Source: Peptococcus niger (GTDB lineage: Bacteria; Bacillota; Peptococcia; Peptococcales; Peptococcaceae). From it: a stretch of DNA of 64,000 nt. Positions 26,232 through 35,424 of the stretch are shown one piece after another. Position 1 is the first letter of the stretch. Each line of letters opens with the position of its first letter. The notes below the pieces were generated by a model, which worked only from the letters and a program-made list of their open reading frames with translations, had not been told where the DNA came from and ran no database searches. The translations under genes were made by a program, and so were the position numbers. The stretch lies in contig NZ_FNAF01000001.1 of the NCBI RefSeq assembly GCF_900101835.1, positions 248,001 to 312,000 of the forward strand, read 5' to 3'.

Positions 26232-26524
26232 AAGGACGACACCCCGTAAATCAGCTGCAAAAGAATTTGATTCACTGCAATGCGCGCAAAAGCGACCAGC
26301 ATATAAGCAATCAATGGCGTAAAGTTCAAGGGCGCCAAGAAGGCAGCCGGCATAAAACGCTCAATCAAGCGAAAGAAGGGGTCTGTCAAATCACCGATAA
26401 AGGTTACAATACGGCTGCTTTGATCAATCGGCAACCAGGTCATAAAGGCACGAATAACAATCATAATCTGGTAAAGACGAAAGGCCAAGTTTACCGCATC
26501 ATAAAATATAGTTCCAAAAGTCAA
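26228..26524 (-). CDS. YggT family membrane protein
   Basis: A 98-residue protein with two transmembrane helices. The family signature is the stretch with RAFMTWLPIDQS near 25-36 followed by DLTDPFFRLIERFMP near 45-59. YggT (YlmG) lies in division clusters and is linked to membrane or septum organisation in several lineages. It sits between proC and ylmH. Confidence 0.92.
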   Translation of the reverse strand: MTFGTIFYDAVNLAFRLYQIMIVIRAFMTWLPIDQSSRIVTFIGDLTDPFFRLIERFMPAAFLAPLNFTPLIAYMLVAFARIAVNQILLQLIYGVSSL

Positions 26525-26539
26525 TTTTTCACCGCTTCT

Positions 26540-27328
26540 CTATTGAGATATTTTCAAGGTTTGAGCATAGCTTGCCATCACCGCATCAATCAAACCACTA
26601 CGTACACCGGCTTTCTCCATGGCGCAAATACCGGCAATGGTCGTGCCGCCGGGAGAGGTCACCTTATCCTTCAGACAGGCCGGGTGAGCCCCGTCTTGAA
26701 GGGCCAATTCGGCAGATCCTTTCATGGTTTGGGCAGCAATTTCATAACTGACGGCCCGAGGTATCCCAAGCGCTACCAGCGCATCTGAGCAGGCTTCCAA
26801 AATTTGAAAGAAAAAGGCCGGCCCACAGCCATTAACCGTCCCGGCCTTGTCCAGGCTCGCTTCATCCAGGATAACCGTCCGGCCGATGGTCGTCAAAAAA
26901 CCTTCTGCCCACTTGATGTCCCCGTCGTCAAGACCCGGATTGGGCGCCATAATGCTCATGGAGGCGCCTACGGATGCAGCCACATTAGGCATGACCCGGA
27001 TCAAGCGGTCATGTCTCACCAGCTCAGCTAAACGCGCCAGCGGTGTCCCGGCCAAAATGGACAGCACCAAGGGGGTGGCGTGCGAACTGCGCAAATCTGC
27101 CGCTACAGCCTCCAACTGTTGAGGCTTGACAGCCAGTACGACGGCATCGCTGGTCTCATACAAAGCGGCATTATCCGGCATAAAGGTCAGGCCCCATTCT
27201 TCTGCAAAAGCGCGCCCATGTGATTCATTGCGTTGGGAAAAAGCGATGGCATAATCCGCTCCATCGCTTAAAACGGCTTTAATCATGGCTTGTGCCATAG
27301 CGCCGCAGCCTATAAATCCAAGCTTCAT
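26540..27328 (-). CDS. proC: Pyrroline-5-carboxylate reductase
   Basis: A 262-residue NAD(P)H enzyme making proline from pyrroline-5-carboxylate. The N-terminal Rossmann motif is GFIGCGAMAQAM, followed by VLAVKPQ near 72. The C-terminal signature KDKVTSPGGTTIAGI lies near 220. Its place between sepF and yggT is a conserved oddity in several bacterial groups, so it is probably co-expressed with division genes. Confidence 0.97.
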   Translation of the reverse strand: MKLGFIGCGAMAQAMIKAVLSDGADYAIAFSQRNESHGRAFAEEWGLTFMPDNAALYETSDAVVLAVKPQQLEAVAADLRSSHATPLVLSILAGTPLARLAELVRHDRLIRVMPNVAASVGASMSIMAPNPGLDDGDIKWAEGFLTTIGRTVILDEASLDKAGTVNGCGPAFFFQILEACSDALVALGIPRAVSYEIAAQTMKGSAELALQDGAHPACLKDKVTSPGGTTIAGICAMEKAGVRSGLIDAVMASYAQTLKISQ

Positions 27329-27331
27329 AAT

Positions 27332-27862
27332 TTAAAAATCACCCTTGCCCCGCTGATGATTGACCCATTCGGCAATGGTCGGTCCATAATCTCCGTCATT
27401 TAAACTGCCGCGCAATTCGTTTTCCAGGCTTACTGATGGCGGAACCGCTACAAAAATAGCCCCTCGGTCATTGATTTTTTGGATGGACCCGTTCAAGGCA
27501 AAAATAGCCCCACTGACGAAGTTAACAATATTGACCGCTTCCTCCACCTGGCATTCATGCAAATCGAAAACAACAACACGATTGTCCAAAAGGTAGCGCG
27601 TAATCGTCTGCGCTTCTTCAAACCGCATCGGCTGCAACAATACAATTTTCATATCATCACCACCGCTGTAAGAGGCCTCTTCCGTTGCAATGGGAAAGCT
27701 CTCCCGGAAGCGGCTGACCGGCGAAAAGCGACGTTCTTCTGTCTGGACCGGCGCATCATACGATTCGTAATAGTCGTTATGATAATCGTCTTCCAATTGT
27801 GCGTTTTCATCTTCTGCGTCTACAAAACCCACAAGATCCAATAATTTTTTACCTATAGCCAT
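27332..27862 (-). CDS. sepF: Cell division protein SepF
   Basis: A 176-residue FtsZ partner. It has an N-terminal amphipathic membrane anchor (MAIGKKLLDLVGFV), an acidic linker and the DUF552 core at about 72-155 (LLQPMRFEEAQTI, VVFDLH, VNFVSGAIFALNG). A short C-terminal tail after the core is longer than usual. It lies in the yggS-sepF-proC-yggT-ylmH series. Confidence 0.95.
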   Translation of the reverse strand: MAIGKKLLDLVGFVDAEDENAQLEDDYHNDYYESYDAPVQTEERRFSPVSRFRESFPIATEEASYSGGDDMKIVLLQPMRFEEAQTITRYLLDNRVVVFDLHECQVEEAVNIVNFVSGAIFALNGSIQKINDRGAIFVAVPPSVSLENELRGSLNDGDYGPTIAEWVNHQRGKGDF

Positions 27863-27877
27863 GCTCTGACCCCCAAG

Positions 27878-28564
27878 TTATTTCTTTCCGAAAATAGCGC
27901 TTCCGATGCGTACCATCGTAGCTCCTTCTTCAATAGCAACGTCATAATCACCACTCATCCCCATGGACAAATGGGTCATTGATACATTTGGTATTTCTAA
28001 AGTTTGATACTCTTTAAACATCTCATAAAGTCCTTTAAAATAAGGACGCAACTCATTTTTATCCTCTAAATTTGGCGCAATGAACATCAAACCTTCACAA
28101 CGCAAATGAGGAAACTCAGCAAATCTTTCCAGAAATGCCTTCACTTCTTCCGGTGGCATACCGTATTTTTGCTCTTCTCCGGCCATATTCACCTGAACCA
28201 GCACCGATACGGTAACATCTTTGGCGGCAGCTCTTTTTTCAATTTCCTGCGCCAATCGTTCACTGTCTAAGGATTGAATCATCGCCACCCGGCCAACAAT
28301 TTGCCGAACCTTATTGGTCTGTAAATGACCGATGACATGAAAAGGTACCTGTTCATCTTCCAGCGCATCCAGTTTGGGCAGCAATTCTTGGATCCTGTTT
28401 TCACCAAAGACCCTTGCACCGGCCGCCTGGGCTTCACGAATTTCATCTACGCTGTGAAACTTACTAACGGCCACAAGCGTCACTGGTAAATCAGGATGAG
28501 GACTCTTAGCGCGCGCCGCCTCAATTTTTTCTTGAATCCTTGCAATATTTTCTTGAATAGACAA
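27878..28564 (-). CDS. YggS/PLPBP pyridoxal-phosphate homeostasis protein
   Basis: A 228-residue alanine-racemase-like fold protein that binds PLP without known catalysis. The PLP lysine is in LVAVSKFHS near 36, followed by FGENRIQEL and a late LSMGMSGDYDVAIEEG phosphate-binding segment. The start is taken as TTG six bases after GAGGG. It precedes sepF as in most Firmicutes. Confidence 0.95.
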   Translation of the reverse strand: MSIQENIARIQEKIEAARAKSPHPDLPVTLVAVSKFHSVDEIREAQAAGARVFGENRIQELLPKLDALEDEQVPFHVIGHLQTNKVRQIVGRVAMIQSLDSERLAQEIEKRAAAKDVTVSVLVQVNMAGEEQKYGMPPEEVKAFLERFAEFPHLRCEGLMFIAPNLEDKNELRPYFKGLYEMFKEYQTLEIPNVSMTHLSMGMSGDYDVAIEEGATMVRIGSAIFGKK

Positions 28565-28573
28565 TATCAACCC

Positions 28574-29548
28574 TCACTTTAATATTTCACCTTCACGCAC
28601 GCGTTCAGGCGTAGTGATAATGGTCGTTCCTTTTGGCAGAATATCACAGGTCACCTTATTTTTTGTCTTATGGATGACATGAACGCGCTGCCATTTGACC
28701 ATCCCGTTATCCAGGGTATAAATGCCCGGTATTTTTCGACCTGACTGACCCGTTTTCATCATCAGGGTCGCTTGGTCAAGTTTGAGAACGCCTTGTTCTC
28801 GCTTATAAGCCTCCGCCTGAACGACACGTTCCAATAAAAACATATCACTCATAGGGCCTAAGTTAAGCCTTGCCCAACTTTTTCCATTTTTATCTTTATC
28901 CACGCTAAGCACATAGGCCCGGACATCATCTCCTGTATCCGGAAAGCGAATTCGGATAACTTCATCAGCTTTTTTAATCACATGGTTGTTTTTATCTGAA
29001 AACGAAAAATACAAGACCACCGGTTTCAAATTATCAATAACGGCTGCGCAAACGGTACCGCGGGTGACATCCCGTTTACCGAAGCTTTCTTTAGCCTTGC
29101 TTTTGTCGTCTTCATAAATGCTTTTTAAATCTAAGCCCTCAATCGTGTCCGGGTCATCAACGCTTTCATAACCGTCAATGGCATAATTGACAATGCCGGC
29201 GATCGGCGCCAGATACTCTTTTTTGTATTTCTTTTCGTTTTTATCAGATGTATACAATAAATCCGCGATAAGTTGCTTTTTAGCAACACGTTCGCCCTGT
29301 TCAGCACGCGGCTCATATGTCCCGTCATGCTGAACTTTTATAAGCTCTGTTTCAGCATATATATAACCATACCCCTGAACTTTTAAATCTCGGGTTTCAC
29401 TGTCTATCACAACTGTTTCCACCAGAGAATGGTTAATTTTTGTATAGATGGCGCTGCCGGCCACCCAGATGAGAAGGATGGCCATAATAATCACCACAAC
29501 GCGATGCACCGGATGCCAATTGGCAAGGGGCAATTGCCGTTTCATCAA
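28574..29548 (-). CDS. HlyD-like membrane-anchored protein of the sepF cluster
   Basis: A 324-residue protein with one N-terminal transmembrane helix (about 17-38) and an extracellular part resembling HlyD-type adaptor barrels and lipoyl-like hairpins (GYIYAETELIKVQHDG, EQGERVAKKQLI, LAPIAGIVNY). Similar proteins often precede yggS-sepF in Clostridia. The partner is unknown, and no ABC transporter genes are adjacent. The start is TTG or the following ATG. Confidence 0.72.
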   Translation of the reverse strand: MMKRQLPLANWHPVHRVVVIIMAILLIWVAGSAIYTKINHSLVETVVIDSETRDLKVQGYGYIYAETELIKVQHDGTYEPRAEQGERVAKKQLIADLLYTSDKNEKKYKKEYLAPIAGIVNYAIDGYESVDDPDTIEGLDLKSIYEDDKSKAKESFGKRDVTRGTVCAAVIDNLKPVVLYFSFSDKNNHVIKKADEVIRIRFPDTGDDVRAYVLSVDKDKNGKSWARLNLGPMSDMFLLERVVQAEAYKREQGVLKLDQATLMMKTGQSGRKIPGIYTLDNGMVKWQRVHVIHKTKNKVTCDILPKGTTIITTPERVREGEILK

Positions 29549-29652
29549 TAGACTGACCCTCCCATTCTAAAGCAAATTTCACCATTCATTATATAACAAA
29601 TGGACCCTCAATGTATACCATTTATCGTCCAGATGCTGATTTTCGACAACAT

Positions 29653-29688
29653 AAAAAATGCCTCAGTGGCAACCTGAGACATTTTTTA
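29653..29688. terminator. Bidirectional terminator after the floA operon
   Basis: The stem ATGTCTCAGG/CCTGAGGCAT type (one mismatch) is flanked by A6 and T6 on the two sides, right after the stop of the basic membrane protein gene. Confidence 0.88.
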
Positions 29689-29690
29689 AA

Positions 29691-30344
29691 TTATAAACGT
29701 CGAGCGCCAGGCCCCTGGCAAGGCCGGGTTAAAATATTTTGCCAAACGATGCCCTTGGCAATTTCTTCCGGCTTCATAACAAGATGAACCTGAGCCGACA
29801 AGGGCGAGGCTTGATCTAAATTTTCCACCTGAACATTAATGGCCCGGTCGGCATACCGACTGCGCAACCTGGTTTTTCGACGTCCCGGAGCTTCAACCGA
29901 CGCCTGGTCACCTGACTGCCTTTTCAAATCATTTTTCGGCAAAGATCCTTTCGCCGGCTTTTGGTCGCTTGAGATGGTCTTCAAGGGCGCGACTGCTTTT
30001 GCCGTCACTTCACGTGCCTTCCGTTCAGCAGCTTTACTGCTGGCCGGAGAAAGGGGCCTTGGTGGTAGGGGCAAGGATTTGTTCGGTGTTTTTTTTGCCG
30101 ATGATTTTTTCCCGCTTGACCGCTTATGAGGATGTTTATTCGCCGTTACCGGCTTATTTTTAGCCGGACTGGTCAGTGAGGAGCCCTGTTTCGCCTGCTT
30201 TTTCTTTTTATTCTTGTTAAACTCATCTATGACCGGCTTAAACATAACAAAAAGAATGAACAAGAAAAGCAAATCCCCAATCCCAGCAAAAATAAGCCCT
30301 CCAGCCTGGTCAAAGGGCAAGAAAAGATTGACCCCGGCATCCAT
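29691..30344 (-). CDS. Basic, proline-rich single-pass membrane protein next to floA
   Basis: A 217-residue protein with an N-terminal transmembrane helix (about 18-36, IFAGIGDLLFLFILFVMF). A long Lys/Ser/Pro/Ala-rich disordered linker (45-160) follows, then a short conserved-looking tail with PEEIAKGIVWQNILTRP. I do not recognise the family. The ATG overlaps the end of floA, so it may be part of a flotillin membrane-domain system. The linker looks like a wall-spanning or cytoplasmic tether, but orientation is not clear. Confidence 0.72.
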   Translation of the reverse strand: MDAGVNLFLPFDQAGGLIFAGIGDLLFLFILFVMFKPVIDEFNKNKKKKQAKQGSSLTSPAKNKPVTANKHPHKRSSGKKSSAKKTPNKSLPLPPRPLSPASSKAAERKAREVTAKAVAPLKTISSDQKPAKGSLPKNDLKRQSGDQASVEAPGRRKTRLRSRYADRAINVQVENLDQASPLSAQVHLVMKPEEIAKGIVWQNILTRPCQGPGARRL

Positions 30345-31330
30345 TAGAGATTGCCCTGTCCGTCATCGTTTGCCTGACCGATTTGACGCCGCATACCGGT
30401 GTCCGCTTGAACGTTCATCATATTGTAGTAGTCCATGACCCCAAGATGACCACTACGGAAGGCTTCCGCCATGGCTTGTGGCACCTCAGCTTCAGCTTCA
30501 ACCACCTTGGCCTTCATTTCTTGGACCTTGGCTTTCATTTCCTGCTCAGTTGCGACGGCCATAGCGCGACGTTCTTCCGCCTTGGCCTGGGCAATATTTT
30601 TATCCGCTTCCGCCTGATCCATCTGCAGTTCAGCACCAATGTTGCGCCCAACATCAACATCGGCGATATCAATGGACAGGATTTCAAAAGCCGTCCCGGC
30701 ATCCAAGCCTTTGGCCAATACGGTTTTCGAAATGCTGTCCGGATTTTCCAAAACCTGGTTGTGGTTTTCCGAGCTCCCGACGGTGGAGACAATCCCTTCG
30801 CCAACGCGGGCAATAATGGTCTCTTCGCCGGCGCCACCGACCAAGCGGTCAATATTGGCCCGCACCGTAACACGGGCGGTCACGACCACTTGAATGCCGT
30901 TTTTCGCCATGGCAGCAATGGGATCTGTTGTAATAACCTTTGGGGTAACGGAAATGATCACCGCTTCCCGCACATCACGACCGGCCAGATCAATGGCAGC
31001 CGCTCTGGAGAAATCAATGTCAATACCGGCACGTTCTGCAGCAATCAAGGCATCCACCACCCGGTCCACATCACCGCCGGCCAAAAAATGCGCTTCCAGC
31101 TTTGAAATATCAATGCCCAGGCCGGCCTTGGTCGCCTTAATCAAAGGCAAGACAATCGTCTGTGGCCGCACACGGCGCAACCGCATCCCAATCAGATTGG
31201 CCAAGCTGACCTTGACATTGGCCGCCATGGCCGAAATCCATAAACCGACTGGAATAAAATATACAAACAAAGAAAATACAACGAGAACGACAAAGGCTAG
31301 AAATAAAACCAGGGCAAATCCGGCTGTCAT
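30344..31330 (-). CDS. floA: Flotillin-like protein FloA
   Basis: A 328-residue membrane scaffold protein. It has an N-terminal hydrophobic hairpin (about 3-40), then the SPFH-like domain, with GKDV-type repeats, [20 protein letters not shown] and [13 protein letters not shown]. It ends with a coiled-coil rich in Ala/Glu ([21 protein letters not shown]). FloA organises functional membrane microdomains. It follows the NfeD-type partner gene, the usual pairing. Confidence 0.95.
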   Translation of the reverse strand: MTAGFALVLFLAFVVLVVFSLFVYFIPVGLWISAMAANVKVSLANLIGMRLRRVRPQTIVLPLIKATKAGLGIDISKLEAHFLAGGDVDRVVDALIAAERAGIDIDFSRAAAIDLAGRDVREAVIISVTPKVITTDPIAAMAKNGIQVVVTARVTVRANIDRLVGGAGEETIIARVGEGIVSTVGSSENHNQVLENPDSISKTVLAKGLDAGTAFEILSIDIADVDVGRNIGAELQMDQAEADKNIAQAKAEERRAMAVATEQEMKAKVQEMKAKVVEAEAEVPQAMAEAFRSGHLGVMDYYNMMNVQADTGMRRQIGQANDDGQGNL

Positions 31331-31340
31331 ACCTTCCTCC

Positions 31341-31829
31341 TTAATTGTCTTCTGATATCATGCGTACAATGAGCCAAGTCCCATCCCGTGCAACCACTTC
31401 AACGGGACTGCCTTTAGAAATGAAATCACCGCGCGTGGTCACATCTACACGTTCATCATCTGCAGTAACCATCGTACCGGCCGGTCTGAGGTCGGTCAGC
31501 GCGTGACCCTTTAAACCGATATAGGCTTGCAAGGCTTTTCCGGTAGACACAAACCCTTCTTCTGTGCTCAAGGATTGTCGGAGATTAAATTTTTCCATTT
31601 TGCGGCTTCGCTTCGCCACTTTCACAACCAAGGGAATAATGATTGCCATGACGACAACCGTCACCGCCATCTTTGGTAAGGCATCTGCCAGGTTGTCTTC
31701 ACTCAGGTAGACCCCAATGAGGATGCATAAGGCTCCGGTAATACCGAAGACGCCAAACCCGGGCACAAAGACTTCCACTAAGATTAGCACTAATCCCAAA
31801 ACGAAAAAAGCAATCGGCAAAAAATCCAT
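31341..31829 (-). CDS. NfeD-family membrane protein
   Basis: A 162-residue protein with two to three N-terminal helices ([19 protein letters not shown] is characteristic) and a C-terminal OB-fold (about 95-160, [25 protein letters not shown]). This is the short NfeD form that lacks the ClpP-like protease and pairs with flotillin. It precedes floA by 10 bases. Confidence 0.93.
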   Translation of the reverse strand: MDFLPIAFFVLGLVLILVEVFVPGFGVFGITGALCILIGVYLSEDNLADALPKMAVTVVVMAIIIPLVVKVAKRSRKMEKFNLRQSLSTEEGFVSTGKALQAYIGLKGHALTDLRPAGTMVTADDERVDVTTRGDFISKGSPVEVVARDGTWLIVRMISEDN

Positions 31830-31850
31830 CTGCCCCTCCTCCCGTCTTGT

Positions 31851-33677
31851 TTATTCCACGGTAACACTTTTAGCCAAGTTGCGCGGCTGATCAATATCGC
31901 AACCACGAGCATCGGCGGTATAGTAGGCCAGCAATTGGAGCGGAATGGCCGCTAAAATCGGCGACATCAAATCCAAGCAAGCCGGAATCAAAAAGCGCTG
32001 ATCCAGGTCATCAGAAATAGGCGCATGATTTTCTTTCAAAAGGCATAAAATACGGCCGTTGCGGGCTTTTATTTCATTCACGTTAGACATGGTCTTTTCA
32101 AATGTTTTTTCCTGCAAGGCAATGGCCACAAAGGGGGTGTCTTCTGTTACCAAGGCTAGGGTGCCATGCTTGAGCTCCCCGGCTGCGTAAGCCTCAGCAT
32201 GAATGTAAGAAATCTCTTTGATTTTTAAGGCGCCTTCTTGCGCCACAGCCCAGTCAGCGCCGCGACCAATGTAAAACAAATGCTCCGTATCCACCAAGGT
32301 GCGGCTCAGGGCTTGAACCTCTGCCTTTTTGTCATCGGTTAAAAGCCTTTCAGCCTGTTCCGGCAATTTTTCCAGGGCACGCAGGAGGTCTTGATGGGCA
32401 CTCATTTGGAAACGCCCTGCCTTGTCTCCCAAGTAAAAGGCCAGCAAGTACAAGGCAATCAACATGGCCGTATAAGCCTTCGTAGAGGCCACAGAGATTT
32501 CCGGACCGGCCCACAGGTACAAGACCTGATCGGCTTCTCGGCTGATAGCACTGCCGACAACATTGGTAATGGCAATGGTTGTGGCGCCACGTTTTTTTGC
32601 TTCACGCAGTGCTTCCAGAGTGTCGGCTGTTTCGCCAGATTGACTGATTAAAATCACCAAGCTGTGCTCATCAAGCATGGGGTTGCGGTAGCGGAATTCC
32701 GATGCAACTTCTACGTTGACCGGAATTTGGAGGGTCATTTCAAGAAGGTCTTTGCCGACCAGACCGCTATGATAGGCCGTACCACAAGCTATAATGTCCA
32801 CATGATGCCAATTTCGAATTTGCTCCGCCGTCAGGGTAAATTCTTTAAAAGTAACTGCGTCTTGGCCAATCCGTCCGGTCATCACACGCCGAAACGTTTC
32901 CGGCTGCTCATGAATTTCTTTGAGCATATAATGGGCATAGCCCTCTTTTTCAGCAGACTGTTCTTCCCATTCAATATGAACCTTCTCCCGCGTGCAGGGT
33001 TTGCCATCAGCATCCAGAATGGTATATTCTGTACCGGTTAAAGTGGCGATATCGCCGTTTTCCAGGTAAATGCAGTCACGTGTATGCTTCAATAAGGCCG
33101 GTACCCCGGAGGCCACCATCATTTCACCGTCGCCGATGCCGAGCACCAGCGGGCTGTTCATGCGACAAACCACCATCGTTTCCGGCTCATCTGCGCAAAT
33201 AATGGCCAAGGCATAAGAACCACGCACCTCTGCTAGGGCTTGACGAACGGCCTCAGTTAAATTGCCCTTGTAAAAATGAGCGATCAAGTGGGCGATGACC
33301 TCACTGTCTGTATCGCTTTTGAAGGTTTCACCTTTCAAATACCGGTCCTTTAACGCCTCATAGTTTTCAATAATCCCGTTATGGACCAAGGCAATTTTCC
33401 CATCAGCGCTTTGGTGGGGATGGGCATTATCACGTGTCGGACGCCCATGCGTTGCCCAGCGGGTATGGCCAATGGCCATATCGGAAACGATTGGTTCGGC
33501 GGCCAAGGCTGCCTCCAAGGCACTTAATTTACCCGGTTCTTTAACAACATGCATAACGCCATTCATCACACCGGCAATCCCGGACGAGTCATAGCCGCGA
33601 TATTCCAAACTGTGCAAGCCGTCGACAACAACGTCTTGCGCTCCATCATGACCGATGTATCCAACTATTCCACACAT
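31851..33677 (-). CDS. glmS: Glutamine-fructose-6-phosphate aminotransferase (isomerizing)
   Basis: A 608-residue enzyme making glucosamine-6-phosphate, the substrate of GlmM encoded elsewhere in the window. The N-terminal glutaminase starts with the processed Met followed by Cys2 (MCGIVGYIG). Two SIS domains follow, with SQSGETADT and SRGADW-like phosphate sites and the C-terminal DQPRNLAKSVTVE ending. No glmS ribozyme core could be recognised, since only three bases separate it from scpB. Confidence 0.98.
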   Translation of the reverse strand: MCGIVGYIGHDGAQDVVVDGLHSLEYRGYDSSGIAGVMNGVMHVVKEPGKLSALEAALAAEPIVSDMAIGHTRWATHGRPTRDNAHPHQSADGKIALVHNGIIENYEALKDRYLKGETFKSDTDSEVIAHLIAHFYKGNLTEAVRQALAEVRGSYALAIICADEPETMVVCRMNSPLVLGIGDGEMMVASGVPALLKHTRDCIYLENGDIATLTGTEYTILDADGKPCTREKVHIEWEEQSAEKEGYAHYMLKEIHEQPETFRRVMTGRIGQDAVTFKEFTLTAEQIRNWHHVDIIACGTAYHSGLVGKDLLEMTLQIPVNVEVASEFRYRNPMLDEHSLVILISQSGETADTLEALREAKKRGATTIAITNVVGSAISREADQVLYLWAGPEISVASTKAYTAMLIALYLLAFYLGDKAGRFQMSAHQDLLRALEKLPEQAERLLTDDKKAEVQALSRTLVDTEHLFYIGRGADWAVAQEGALKIKEISYIHAEAYAAGELKHGTLALVTEDTPFVAIALQEKTFEKTMSNVNEIKARNGRILCLLKENHAPISDDLDQRFLIPACLDLMSPILAAIPLQLLAYYTADARGCDIDQPRNLAKSVTVE

Positions 33678-33680
33678 AAG

Positions 33681-34226
33681 TTATTCCTCCTGTAGTGTCT
33701 CATCTGCAGCTGCACATGTTTCCGGAAGAGGGGGTAAATCTTCCAAGCAATCCAATCCGAATGTGCGCAAGAAGAGTCCCGTGGTCCCATATAAAATCGG
33801 TCGACCCGGTGCTTCTTTGCGGCCGCGTTCTTCCAAAAGGCCCCGCTCTAAGAGCGACCGAATCGGCCCGTCTGAACTGACGCCCCGCACACCTTCAATG
33901 TCAGCCCGTGTCACCGGTTCCCGGTAAGCCACAATGGCGGCTGTTTCTAAAGCTGCTTGAGACAATTGCGGTTGTTTTAGCGAAAAAAAAGCCTGCATAT
34001 AATCCGCTATTTCCGCACCGACATAAAATTGATAGCCACCGGCAATGGCCCGTAAGTAAAAGCCGTGACGGCCGGGGGCGTATGTTTCACATAAATCGTT
34101 TAAAATGCTCTGCACCTCAAAATCTGCAACCCCGACGGTTTTCGCCAATTCATCAGATGAAAGGGGCACATCGGAAATAAACAGCAAGCCTTCGATAATG
34201 CGGTGCAAAGAATAATCAATACTCAT
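33681..34226 (-). CDS. scpB: Segregation and condensation protein ScpB
   Basis: A 181-residue winged-helix protein, the kleisin-associated partner of SMC-ScpA. Family motifs are RIIEGLLFISDVPLSSDELA, LSQAALETAAIVAYREPVTRADIE and an ending with GRPILYGTT. The ATG has GGAAGGAAACT before it; a 13-codon upstream extension is unlikely. It overlaps the end of scpA by 11 bases. Confidence 0.96.
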   Translation of the reverse strand: MSIDYSLHRIIEGLLFISDVPLSSDELAKTVGVADFEVQSILNDLCETYAPGRHGFYLRAIAGGYQFYVGAEIADYMQAFFSLKQPQLSQAALETAAIVAYREPVTRADIEGVRGVSSDGPIRSLLERGLLEERGRKEAPGRPILYGTTGLFLRTFGLDCLEDLPPLPETCAAADETLQEE

Positions 34227-34959
34227 AGTTTCCTTCCAATTGAGGATGTAACCAAATTTCACCAAAACGCTCCGTTTGAATCAATTGAATCGTATTTCTG
34301 TGTAAACACTCCAAAAGCGCCAGAAAATACCCGATCACATCGTACTTATTGTGTAACGTCCTACACAAATCGCTAAAGGTTAGTTTCCCACGTTCATTCA
34401 CCCGATCAAGTAGGTCTACTGCGTAATCTTCAATGGAGATTTCCGCTCTTGTCAAATGGACTGCCGGTTCAGGGGCCTTCATGGCTTTTATAACCGCTTC
34501 ATAAGCCGAGAGAAGGGCCTCCATTGGGACCTCTTTTAGTGGCAATTCCGCCTGGTACTGCTTGGCCAAGTCTGCTGTATCCACCAGCCGCGGCATTTGA
34601 TGCTCTTCCTCTGCATAGCGTTGTTTCAAAAAATCCGCTGTTTCGCGGATCAAGCGGTACTCCAAAATCTGCGCCACCAGCTCTCGACGCGGATCGTTTT
34701 CTTCGTCAACTTTTAAGCGGGGCATTAACATCCGCACCTTAATCCGCACCAGATTGGCCGCCATCAGGACAAAACCGGAAGCGATTTCCAAATTCATGCT
34801 TTCGGCTTCCCGCAAATATGCCAAATACTGATCTGTCAGCTGGGCAATGGGAATATCCGAGATATCAATTTTGTTTTTTTCCAGCAGATGCATGAGCAAG
34901 TCCATCGGGCCTTCAAAATCATTCAATTTAAAAGCCAAGGCCGAATAATCTGCATTCAT
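34216..34959 (-). CDS. scpA: Segregation and condensation protein ScpA
   Basis: A 247-residue kleisin that bridges the SMC heads for chromosome compaction. It has the N-terminal FEGPMDLLMHLLEKNKIDI and IPIAQLTDQYLAY signature, a central helical linker and a C-terminal winged helix (VDLLDRVNERGKLTFSDL, then FLALLEC). It forms a pair with scpB. Length is normal. Confidence 0.96.
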   Translation of the reverse strand: MNADYSALAFKLNDFEGPMDLLMHLLEKNKIDISDIPIAQLTDQYLAYLREAESMNLEIASGFVLMAANLVRIKVRMLMPRLKVDEENDPRRELVAQILEYRLIRETADFLKQRYAEEEHQMPRLVDTADLAKQYQAELPLKEVPMEALLSAYEAVIKAMKAPEPAVHLTRAEISIEDYAVDLLDRVNERGKLTFSDLCRTLHNKYDVIGYFLALLECLHRNTIQLIQTERFGEIWLHPQLEGNYEY

Positions 34960-35240
34960 TAGTGTTTAATATCTTTCCAGCCGTGTTCTTGACGAATATC
35001 CTCCGGAACCTTCGACATAAACCAGCCATATAAAATCAGAAAAACAGCCATGTCATCCAACTGACCAATCAAGGGAATATCAATGATTAAATCATTCGGC
35101 CAAAGCAAATAGCCACCGGCCAAGCCAATAAAAGCAGCTTTTTGAAGTGTTGATATCCGCGAATCCCCAATCATCCGAAAAGAAGCCAAAACATTATTGG
35201 GTAAATGCCTGATTCTTTTTAGGTTGTTAATCAATGCCAT
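34959..35240 (-). CDS. YkvA-like DUF1232 membrane protein
   Basis: A 93-residue protein with the DUF1232 signature LWPNDLIIDIPLIGQLDDMAV (residues about 45-65) between two hydrophobic stretches. Its function is unknown. The start follows AGGG by five bases and lies just after a strong promoter, which rules out the 34-codon longer frame. It heads the ykvA-scpA-scpB transcript. Confidence 0.8.
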   Translation of the reverse strand: MALINNLKRIRHLPNNVLASFRMIGDSRISTLQKAAFIGLAGGYLLWPNDLIIDIPLIGQLDDMAVFLILYGWFMSKVPEDIRQEHGWKDIKH

Positions 35241-35270
35241 TTTATCCCTCATTTCTTTCATCATAAAGTC

Positions 35271-35299
35271 AATATAGCATAAATGGGTATCCTTGACAA
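35271..35299 (-). promoter_or_regulatory. Promoter of the DUF1232-scpA-scpB transcript
   Basis: The minus strand reads TTGTCA, 17 bases, then TATATT with an upstream TG at the extended -10 position. Transcription should start about 25 bases before the DUF1232 ATG. This is one of the best sigma-A type matches in the window. Confidence 0.8.
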
Positions 35300-35358
35300 T
35301 TTCTAGTTCTGTAAAAGAAGTGTAGCCACAAGATCTTTGCATTCTTTTTACTTGAATA

Positions 35359-35400
35359 TAAAAAGCGCAACCAAAATCAGCACATTTTTGGTTGCGCTTA
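35359..35400. terminator. Terminator after gpsA
   Basis: The 14-bp arms AAGCGCAACCAAAA and its complement enclose a short loop and are followed by TTTTTATA on the minus strand, 30 bases after the gpsA stop. Confidence 0.92.
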
Positions 35401-35424
35401 CGGTTTCACGCCGTGCGCAAAACA

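Noticed and set aside
30383-31105. A 240-codon open frame on the plus strand opposite floA
   Set aside because: It mirrors floA codon pattern, has no ribosome site and no family features; the minus-strand gene is certain.
31851-33680. glmS ribozyme upstream of glmS
   Set aside because: Only three bases separate glmS from scpB, so no space exists for the ribozyme.
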